Below are positions 52,633 to 61,201 of a stretch of 64,000 bases of DNA, piece after piece. The stretch's first letter is position 1. Each line of letters begins with the position of its first letter. The stretch comes from Dactylorhiza incarnata (lineage: Eukaryota > Streptophyta > Magnoliopsida > Asparagales > Orchidaceae). The DNA lies in assembly GCA_033032865.1 (NCBI GenBank), contig JAWHQI010000273.1, positions 496,001 to 560,000 of the forward strand, read 5' to 3'. The translations under genes were made by a program, and so were the position numbers. The notes below the pieces were generated by a model. That model had not been told where the DNA came from and made no database searches. It was given only the letters and a program-made list of their open reading frames with translations.

Positions 52633-54199
52633 TGTTGGGTATTGTATCCACAATAACCTTGATTTGAAGAAGTCCCCCTTGAACTAAGATGAATTAATTT
52701 TGTATTTGATACTGTATTTTAGTTATGTTGGTGCAGGACTATTAATTGCTAAATACAAACCAATGTCAAATTACAATGGGTCATAAAACAAAGGACTATG
52801 CAATGTAATTCTTCATTATGTAGGCCATAGTGTTGATCCATGTGTAATCTCTCTATTGGGGTGTACTTCATTTCCAAGTGCAAGGAAAAAAATCAAGAAG
52901 TGGTTGTTTTCTGGTTTCTGGATTGTCAAGATTGTTCTAAGTAAAATTCGTCGAGTACTCACGTAAAGACTCATTTCATTCGTCGAGATCTCACGTGACC
53001 ACTCGACCAATTCGTCGAGTTTACTCGGGAGTTCTCTAAGGCTCCATTCATTTCGCAGGAAATGAGATGCAGGAATTGGGATTGAAGTCAATTCAATTCC
53101 AATTTTGTTGTTCGGCTAACTGCAGGAATTCTGTCATCAGAATTGGAATTGGTAATTCCGTGTTCGACTGTATGTCAGAATTCAATGGACGGAATTGAAA
53201 TTTTAAATTTATAACATTAAATTTTAAACATATATAATTAAAATATCAGAATTAAAATAGAAGTTCTCATTAACAACATACAAAACATAAGTCCATAGCA
53301 TAAAAAAAGTCCGCTGTATACAAAACATAAGTTCATATATAATCAATCGAGTAAATGTAAGCGGAGCCAGGTCCTCCTAATTGGCACCGGTAAAGCGATG
53401 AACATGTCGCTCATCATGTCGTCAACACTCAGAATATCGATAGTCTGTATGACCTCAGCCTCAGTCAGATATGTAATAGCTGCATTAATGGTCGCATATA
53501 TCCCGCCTGCCTTTGAGATCGACATCGGCAGCTGAGAAGGAAAATTGTTCTCATGCTCCATGTTCCACGAAATTAACCTATAATCTATTTCCGAAAATCG
53601 CAAAAGAGGAGGGCGGCAGTGCGGGAATCGCGAAAGAAGAGGTCGGGAGGTCGGAAATCAGCCTCACGAAATTAACCTATAATCTATTTCCGATGAGAAT
53701 TCAAGCCAATACCGATTTCACCTTTTTTAGTGTTGCCGAACAACATAAATTGAAATTGGCAAACGAATGCCAATTCCAAACCACCAATTCCAATGAAACG
53801 AACGGAGCCTAAAAGTTTAATATCTTATTATTCAGTTTGGCCAAGTAAATTTTGTTGAGTGATCTAGTGATGTCTTGTGAATACTCGACGAATTTGTCGC
53901 GTAATCTCGAGAAGTCTCGTGAGGTGTAAGATTTGTAGGAGTTGAAGACTCAGAGGTGTAAGATTTGTTGAAATATTAGTTTGGTGAAGTAGCTGAGTCT
54001 AGCCCGAAGTGCTAGATATGTGAGGTGGGACAGTGGACGTACCCATTCCGGGGAACCACTATATAACCTTGTGTCTGTGCTGTGTATTTTCTCTTATTCT
54101 GTGTACGTATTTTCTAATGTATTTTAATTCCACTTAATGTGATAGAACTGACCTATTCACCCCCTCTAGGTGATATAGGTAGACAACTAGATACTTTCA
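52633..54199 (+). repeat. Sire-3 5' LTR, carrying a Harbinger-type insert
   Basis: Begins TGTTGGGTATTG and ends with CCTATTCACCCCCTCTAGG and ATACTTTCA. TATATAA at 54060-54066 is the likely core promoter. TCGTCGAG motifs occur at 52947-53030 and 53873-53910. About 795 bp without the insert. Confidence 0.8.
53040..53809. mobile_element. PIF/Harbinger-type element in the Sire-3 LTR (770 bp)
   Basis: Ends GGCTCCATTCATTTC and, reversed, GGCTCCGTTCGTTTC, flanked by TAA on both sides (53037-53039, 53810-53812). A minus-strand frame at 53603-53343 ends MFIALPVPIRRTWLRLHLLD, reminiscent of the C-terminus of Myb/SANT-like proteins linked to this superfamily, but this is weak. A 33-bp direct repeat (CACGAAATTAACCTATAATC...) occurs near 53568 and 53664. 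Confidence 0.7.
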
Positions 54200-54201
54200 A
54201 T

Positions 54202-54213
54202 TGGTTTCAGAGG
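54202..54213 (+). other. Sire-3 primer-binding site
   Basis: TGGTTTCAGAGG, two bases after the LTR end; one change from the usual TGGTATCAGAG. Confidence 0.75.
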
Positions 54214-54243
54214 TGGTCGTGCATCATAAGGCTAACACCTTGA

Positions 54244-56401
54244 ATGGATCCTTTTTCTAGTTGTCAAGAGAAAAGCATGTCTGGAATGGAAAGAAGCAAG
54301 GATATGTCCTCTATGAAGTTGCCAGTATGTTCCAAGGAAAACTTCCCTGTGTGGAAGGAAAGAGTTAAATTCTTCATTGAAGCTGCAGATCCGAGAATCT
54401 TCCAAGTGGTGGAAGAAGGTCCTCATGTTCCTATGACTGCATCAGCCCTGAACCCAAATGTGATGGTCCCTAAGAAAATGATGGATCTAAACTAGGATGA
54501 AATTGGTCTCGTCTCTCTATATAAGAAGGCGAAGAACATTATTGCTAGTGTTGTGGATGATTCAATGCTACAAAATTTAATCCACTGTAAGTTGGCAAAG
54601 GAAATGTGGGATTCGCTGATTGTTCTTATGAAAGGAACGGAGGAAGTTAGGGATGATCGGAGATCCCTCCTAAATCAGGAATACGAAGCCTTCAAACAAG
54701 ACAAAAGAGACACTATCTATGAATGCTATGAGAAATTCTTCAAGATCGTCAACGGCTTAAGAAACTATGATCGTGAGTTTACTAACGGAGAACTTAATGA
54801 AAAGTTCTTGAGATTCCTAATGAAAGAATGAGATAGCAAGGTTATTGTCATATGGGAGTTTGGTAAACTGTCCAGCATAGAGCCACAGAACTTGTTCGGG
54901 AAGTTGTTTTCCCAATGAGCTGCAATTAAACACCAGAAAAGTAGAAGAAGAGGGAAACATGACTCCAGGCAAGGCGAAGTTTATAGCATTGCATGGCAAA
55001 GGGTCGAGAAAAAGCAGAGTTGTGTCACCGGTAAGGTCACAGACTACAGATGAACATGATGAATCAGAAGCAAGCTCCTCAAATTCTGAAATGTCAGAAG
55101 GAGAGTTCTCACTACTCTTCAGACAGTTTAAGAGGATGCTCAGCAAGAGGAAGAAGATGAGAAATCATCCTTCCTCATCTGATTTTAGAAGATCGCGTCG
55201 TGATGGCGATCATCACAAGAAGAGCTCCAGTAGCAATGACAGGTATAAATCAAAACAGAACAAATATATTTCTTCTGACATTATTTGTTACTACTGTAAA
55301 TAGCCAGGACACGTGATCGCCGACTATCCTCACAAGAAAATGGAAGGATCAAAGAAAGAAGAGAAGAGATCCTTCAGAGGTAAAAAGAAAGAAAAAAAGA
55401 ACTTCATCGCGAAGAAGCCTAAGGCTCTTAGCGACAACGACTCAAGTGAGTCAAGATCAGATGAAGAAGCCTACTTTAGGCTAATGGCACATTCTGATGT
55501 TGAGAACTGTGACTCCCAATACAATGGGAAGGTAAACTCTCACACTCCATTATCTGAATCAGATGCTAGCCCCACTGGTCATGAAGACTACTTGTCTGAG
55601 GAGGAGTCAGACTTAATGGTTCAGCACCAAGCATTACTGAAAGTATTTGACAGATGCCGCAGGGTGATCAAATATCAAGCCAAATAGATTTCCTCTCTCA
55701 AGGCATTGGAATCTGAACCGAGGGAGGAAATTGAAAGATTGACTCCTCCCAGCGAAGAAATTCAATCTTTAAGAGAGGAATTAAAATGCTATACTAAACT
55801 AGTAAGTATGAAAGAGAAGGCCATCCATGAATTGGAAGAAAAGTTAATGGTTGAAAGGAAGATTGTAGAAAGCTTCTCGAAGCCAAAAACTATCCTTCCT
55901 ATCATTGCCGGATTTTCTGCTTCAAAGAAGGGTGACATTGGACATAATGCTGCTAAGGACAATGAGAAAGCTCCTCAAAGTCAACCTTCTTTCAAGAAGG
56001 TAGTTTTTGCAACGAATCAATATGACCTTGAAATTTCCTATGGTCATCTTGCTAGACCAACGTACGTTGCTCCTAACAAGAATAACCAAGGATGGAGTCG
56101 TCCCAGAGATTTTGGAAAGAGTGCTCTCAAGGCACCTCATGAAGAGATTGTCCTAAATAATTATGGTCCTTTCGTTCATGGACCGAGTGCTAAGAAAACA
56201 TCAAAGGTTAAACCCATTGCTACAAAGCCACATGAGACAAAGGAACCATGTTTATGTTGTACTCATGAGGCTTCCACTTCTAAGTCAGAAGCTCTTGCTA
56301 AACCTCCCGTTCAAAAGGTAAAGCAAGAGAAAAAAAGAAGGTACAATAGGTTTGACTGTTGGTGTTGTGGCAAGATTGGTCATTTTGCCATAGATTGCTA
56401 G
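54244..56401 (+). pseudogene. Sire-3 Gag, with several stops
   Basis: The ATG at 54244 begins MDPFSSCQEK. UBN2-type Gag: NFPVWKERVKFFIEAADPRI, CKLAKEMWDSLIVLMKGTEE, RRSLLNQEYEAFKQ. In-frame TAG or TGA codons and a frameshift break it at about 54495, 54831, 55303 and 55687. A first knuckle is spoiled by a stop (CYYCK, stop, PGH). A coiled-coil part (LREELKCYTKLVSMKEKAIH) follows, and a second, intact knuckle CWCCGKIGHFAIDC lies at 56358-56399. Pol is missing. Confidence 0.8.
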
Positions 56402-56493
56402 TTCAATTCTATTAACGATAAGACTCCACAAGCTAACAATGCAAGAATGACCCCTCGCAATGTTAACATTTCTAGTGGTGTTCGTCAAACAAG

Positions 56494-57249
56494 GTGTTGA
56501 AACCGTCAATCGGTCTCTTGAGTTCGACCCACAGGGGGGTATAGCCTACACCTATTTCACCCTCAGTTGCACTCTTGACTGTGGATGAAGAACTATGAAC
56601 AGACCCATAGCTATAGCGAGGAGATCCCGCCACACACCCGGAAAATCTTAGAGAGCTTCCCCTCCCAAACCAATGCTCAGTCGGGCACCTTGGAGGGTAA
56701 TAACAGCCAACCAAAAACTGCCTAGGAGGAGAGAGCCCAAAAGATCGGATATCCTACAAGGTGCCCTTAAGGGTCTATTTATAGATTCTCTAGTCTGGTC
56801 TGCAAATAGCATAAATCCGCCTTTTGGTTTTACTAATCGCACCCCAAATTGGTATGCTAACAGCCTAACTCCACTGTTTTGAAGGGCTATTGGCAGCCCA
56901 CAAAGGGTATCTAGGTAATTTCCCCACTAAAGCCTTCTAGGCGAGTGGTCCGTGAAGGCACCACTCACCAGACATCTCGCACACTAGATTCCACTGGGCC
57001 AGTGGTCCGTGGGGGCACCACTCGCCTGATACTTGGTCCGCTTGGCGAATGGGATTCCGCCCTCACTCGCCTGGCCTTTCGCGCATTTGCACTCCTAAGC
57101 GAGCGGGTGTCTTGCGGATGAGGCTCGCACTCGCCCTGAGGCTCCCCTGCCTCTCCTTACCTAGGCGAGTGTCATTCTTGACCTATCTTGCATGAATTTT
57201 GACCCTTTGGGACCTGGGGACCCACTCGACGAATATGGGGTTGTACACA
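56494..57249 (-). repeat. Tat-2 copy E 3' LTR (756 bp)
   Basis: Plus strand TGTTGAAACCG ... TTGTACACA. TATAAATA at 56783-56776 (minus). Inverted repeats with GCGAGTGG and CCACTCGC arms lie at 56940-57160, upstream of the TATA box. Confidence 0.7.
56940..57160. repeat. GCGAGTGGTCC / GCACCACTCGC inverted-repeat array
   Basis: Pairs such as GCGAGTGGTCCGTG with GGCACCACTCACC, and CCAGTGGTCCGTG with GGCACCACTCGCC, plus weaker arms. The GCGAGTGG arms match the arrays of copy A; the inner bases differ. Confidence 0.75.
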
Positions 57250-57263
57250 ATCCCCGCTCTTTG
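57250..57263 (-). other. Tat-2 copy E polypurine tract
   Basis: Minus strand CAAAGAGCGGGGAT before the LTR start TGTGTACAACC. Confidence 0.7.
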
Positions 57264-57264
57264 C

Positions 57265-58141
57265 GAGCGAGTTCTATGCTCGGAAAGAGAAGTCCAACCC
57301 TCAGTATTCGGTGAGTGTTTTGCTGACCTGGAGGGAATCTTTTTGGTGGACCCCTCCCTTCTGCTAAATATATCTCAGATCACTGCCCTGAGAGTGTCTG
57401 TCCTCCAATCACTGTTCCCTTTCTTTTCACCTCTGAGCTCTCGCTATCTCAATGACGTTCATGAGGCCGACGCCGAGACCGCTTTTGCAAGGGTTGGTGG
57501 AGCGTCTCGCCGCCGCGCAGAAAGAGAGCACCTCCAAGTCCGCCCGCTATGCCCCTTGGCTCTCGACGAAGCGGGACCCGGCCTTACCCTACCAATCAAA
57601 GAAGGCCCGGGCGGTCCGGCTGGACCTGACGCCGAGGGAGTCCGTGTCGGAGACTCCCCCTCCCCCCTTTCCAGCAACCCCCTAGATAACACTGCCGAGG
57701 TAATATAATCCAACTTACTTTAAAGCTAACTGTGGTGATGTGATACCTTAACAATTTCAACCACTCGCAGAACCTGCAGGTGATAGAAGGCGGCCTTGGG
57801 ACCAACCCGGCGGATGCCGACCTGCTCCCACCTGGCGTCGGAGGTGCTCCATTGGCTCAGGAGCCCGCCCTCCTAGCTGCTTCTGGCAAAACCGTGCATG
57901 TGCTTGGTAAGGTCTTTATTTCTTTCTCGCATGTCTTTTATCTTTCACCAACTTTTTCACCCTGGTTCCCGCAGCCCTCACCTTTGGCACCACGGGATTA
58001 TCCTCCACTACTCGCAACTCTCCCGCACCTGGGACAATCGTAACATCCCCAGCTCCGGAGCGGGAGCGCTCGGCAGGCAAAGTCCCTGAACACAACTCTC
58101 CCGTCGTCGATCTGGCCACTACTTCCGCCGCCGCCGACCAG
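57265..58141 (+). CDS. Tat-2 copy E accessory gene 1, 5' exons
   Basis: Antisense to the element. Predicted introns: 57700-57770 (GTAATA...CTCGCAG) and 57907-57974 (GTAAGG...CCGCAG). Exon 2 (57771-57906) and exon 3 (57975-58141) stay open across the second junction (phase 1), and the upstream frame ending DNTAE joins exon 2 in phase 0. Exon 3 ends TSAAADQ next to a GTACTT donor-like site just before the element D insertion. The start is unsure: the ATG at 57452 opens a different frame (MTFMRPTPRPLLQGLVERLA) that stops at 57685. Composition is rich in Pro, Ala and Gly; no domain is recognised. Confidence 0.4.
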
Positions 58142-58148
58142 GTACTTC

Positions 58149-59544
58149 TGTTGGACATGTGTGTCACATCCCTTTGTTTGAGAATAAAATATCCCATATT
58201 GTATTTGATATTGCTTGTAGTGTGTTTATAGTGTGCAAGAACTATAGGTGCAATACTCCACAGGTAGAAGGCAGCATGGAATCAAACTTTCTGAATGGAG
58301 CACTACCGCCAGCGCTAGAGGATAACACAGGCGCTAGCGCTACCGCCAGCGCTAGCGCTAACGCCAGGCGCTAGCTCAGTTGGTTCCGTCTCAGCGGTTT
58401 TATCTCTGCTTCCGTCTCAGCGGTTAGCCTCGTCTCAGCGGTTCCTTAGCGCTACCGCCAGCGCTAACGCTACCGCCAGGCGCTAGCTTGAGCTCGTGCA
58501 GATCGCACTGCCGCCGATAGTTTCGCAACCGCTCCACACGAGCGCTACCGCCAGCGCTATCGATACCGCATGCGCTATCTCAAGTTCGTGCATAGAGCCA
58601 CGCCGGCGACGGTTTCGCAACTGCTCCACACGAACGATACCGCAGGCGCTAAGTACTACCGCAGGCGCTAGCTCCAAGGTCTATAAATTGAAGCCAACTT
58701 CCATCATTTTGATTAATCTATCCCAGAGAGGTTGCTTGTGCCATAATTCCAGTGTTGTTATGCTGCCGAAGATGGATCTCCCACAAAAAGCTTAAGGAGA
58801 ATTCTGGAGGAGGACTACGTCACGCTACATCCGAAGGACGATCGCTTCGACCTCGCTTATACTACAGCGATCCTTCATTCTCAACTCCAGAGATCTCATA
58901 TAGGGAGTTTTATTATTGTTTTCATTATTTCCATTCCATACTTTTTTGTAACCGTTTAGAGAATTCGCCTTGTGTTGGCGACTAGGTCTGGGTAGGACTT
59001 AGGGGGAAATTTTCCTTGTGTTGGCGACTAGGTCTAGGTGATTAGATCTAGGGGGTGCTCGAGGCCATATCCGGGAAGGATTGGCTAGAGCGACTTGAGG
59101 CCATATTCGGGGAAGGATAGGCTAAAGCCAACCGGTTCGTGGGGATACGAGTCGGTATAGAAAAGGAAAAATTATTTACATATGTACGCTTCTGATTTCT
59201 TGCGATATTGAAATCAATTTTTGTAAACACCTTTTCATATAATATAATCATGTCTCTATTTGTGTTTACTTGATTTCTCTCATTTGGCGTAATCTCTATT
59301 ATATTGTGGTCTTAGTTTTCAATTCTAAATCTAAATTGTTTATTTCAATCTCTTTCATCATAAAACAATTTAGTACTTGTTTCTAAAATTTGCAAATCAT
59401 AATTTTCTATTCATTTAGCTAAATTGTTATTTTACCTTCTCATATTAGAAAACAATTTAGTAATTTTCTTAAAATTATAAAAAGAATTTGTATTCCCTTA
59501 TTCACCCCCCCCCCCCCCCTCTAAGGGCGTCGTAAGATCCAACA
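58149..59544 (+). repeat. Element D 5' LTR (1396 bp)
   Basis: Begins TGTTGGACATGTG and ends with a C-run (59506-59519), CTCTAAGGGCG and GATCCAACA. It has a motif array (58306-58676) and a TATA box at 58682. Confidence 0.8.
58306..58689 (+). promoter_or_regulatory. Element D U3: GCGCTA/GTCTCAGCGGTT array followed by TATA box
   Basis: More than ten copies of CGCTACCGC, GGCGCTAG and AGCGCTAGCGCT words plus three GTCTCAGCGGTT units (58388-58442). A near-repeat of about 100 bp occurs (58498 and 58588, with GATCGCACTGCC/GAGCCACGCC variants). TATAAATT at 58682-58689 follows directly. Confidence 0.7.
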
Positions 59545-59546
59545 AG

Positions 59547-59558
59547 TGGTATCAGAGC
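59547..59558 (+). other. Element D primer-binding site
   Basis: TGGTATCAGAGC, the standard tRNA-iMet site of Copia elements, two bases after the LTR. Confidence 0.85.
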
Positions 59559-59592
59559 GAGGTTATTCCAAACGGTTTAAAAACCAGGAATA

Positions 59593-60153
59593 ATGGCGTC
59601 TCATGATCTCGCTTCTACTAGTAGGGGAAATTTTCTTATAAATGAAAAAATTTTAGCACCACCTTTATTTGAAGGTAAAAATTATAATGGGTGGAAATTT
59701 CTTATGAAAAAATTTCTTAAGTCTTTGGATATGGAAGTATGGAATATTACTATTAAAATACCCCCAAGTATTTTAAATAAAAATGAAATGTTTTTAAATG
59801 CCAAATCTATGAATAGTCTATATTGTGCATTAAATCAAAATATTTTCAAACTTATTTATACACTTCCTACTGCTTATGAAGTTTGGAAATTTCTTGAGAA
59901 TACTTATAGTCTTCCTTCCACAGATGATGAACAAGAGGAATTTCTTATGGATCCAAGAGAAGAAATCGACAAGGACTCACTCTTGGAGGATGATAAATCT
60001 AAGAGTGAAATCGACGAGGAATTCCTTATGGATCCAAGAGAAGAAATCGATGAGGACTCGTGCTTGGAGGAAGAAAATACAACGTCACAATGTTGGACTC
60101 TTTTGATGACCAAACATCAAGCAAAAGAGAAGATGGAAATTGTAGCAAGGTAA
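59593..60153 (+). CDS. Element D Gag, N-terminal part
   Basis: The ATG at 59593 gives MASHDLASTSRGNF; the 186-aa product has the Copia Gag opening APPLFEGKNYNGWKFLMKKF and TAYEVWKFLENTY. The end is a recent internal duplication: FLMDPREEID followed by an acidic tail occurs twice, about 84 bases apart. The usual middle of UBN2-type Gag is missing. A stop at 60153 ends it; related sequence continues in another frame. Confidence 0.7.
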   Translation: MASHDLASTSRGNFLINEKILAPPLFEGKNYNGWKFLMKKFLKSLDMEVWNITIKIPPSILNKNEMFLNAKSMNSLYCALNQNIFKLIYTLPTAYEVWKFLENTYSLPSTDDEQEEFLMDPREEIDKDSLLEDDKSKSEIDEEFLMDPREEIDEDSCLEEENTTSQCWTLLMTKHQAKEKMEIVAR

Positions 60154-61201
60154 GAAAATCTAAATCTTCTCTTTTTGTAACAAATTCTATTTCTACATTT
60201 CGTGTGCTTAAATTTGCTAAACGTAAAATTTCAAAGTTGAAATATGCTAATTCCAAATTGCGTTTAGAAAATAAAACTTTAAAAGCAAACGCTAAGTAGA
60301 ATCTAATATTAATGTGTTAAATTCTCTTTCATGCTCTTTAGGTAAAATTCATATTCCTTGTTTAGATTGCAATCTATTAAAAGAAAAATTCAAGGATATT
60401 GAAAAAGGGCTCTTAGTTTCTAAAGAACATAATGAAAAATTGATAGTTGAAAATGATGATTTAACTTGTAAGTTAATACAATTAAAATCTTTTGTTGAAA
60501 AATTTCAAATGTCATGTAATGAATTTCATCATAAGATTTTGAATAACAAGGATAAATTAACTTACAAAATCATTTCTAAAAAGGACCATTTTCACACATT
60601 AAATCAAAAGGAGTTTAGTTTCAAAAAGAATTATGATCCTCACAAAATTCTTAAGAGTCATTATTATAAATCTCAATATATTTTCAATCATGACTCAAAT
60701 TTAAAAACTCTTTTTCATGAAAATCAAACTATAAAATATTATCCTTCATATTATAAGAGTATGTCTATAAGAAAGAGTGGAAATGAAAATTATCAAAATA
60801 AGAATCAATTATTTACAACATTTTGTAACCCACTCTTTCAACAATCACTTCTTAAGAAAGACAATCACTCTTATAAACTTTCAAAGAATCGTTATAATAA
60901 AATTCATTATGATTATCAACATCAATCTATTTTGAAAAATAATTTGAATAAACATAAATCCAAAATGAATTATTTTTCAAACAACTATCTTTCCAAAAAG
61001 ATGTCAAATAATCATAATATGAATTTAAAAGGAAAACAACCAAAGTATGAATGGAGGCCCAAAATTAAAAATGAAACACTAACTCCACTTGTAAAGGCAC
61101 ATTCATCACTATCTCTCCAAAAGCCTACACAATGTATTTGGGTACCCAAAGGAACCATCACACTTGGTCCCCTTTGGATACCTAAATCTCTAATTCACTA
61201 A
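60154..61201 (+). pseudogene. Element D Gag, C-terminal Lys/Asn-rich part
   Basis: A short piece (60180-60299) has FAKRKISKLKYANSKLRLEN, a coiled coil, and stops; the frame beginning at 60314 is open for 295 codons to 61201. It includes EKFKDIEKGLLVSKEHNEK (coiled coil) and a long Asn/Lys/His/Tyr-rich region. The end, CIWVPKGTITLGPLWIPK, resembles the region before protease in Sirevirus Gag. No zinc knuckle is visible, which is unusual. Confidence 0.55.

Larger units (their letters stand above)
52633..56493 (+). mobile_element. Sirevirus (Sire-3), 5' LTR and gag only
   Basis: LTR 52633-54199, primer-binding site at 54202, then gag remains to 56493, where a Tat-2 LTR begins. Protease, integrase and RT are absent. 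It sits in the reversed arm of the giant-LTR copy; the 5 bases before it are gagtt. Confidence 0.75.
56494..58148 (-). mobile_element. Tat-2 element copy E, 3' end only
   Basis: LTR 56494-57249, polypurine tract, then the start of antisense gene 1 on the plus strand, truncated by element D at 58149. The U3-PPT boundary matches copy A (3871-3890). Orientation is opposite to copy A. Confidence 0.65.
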
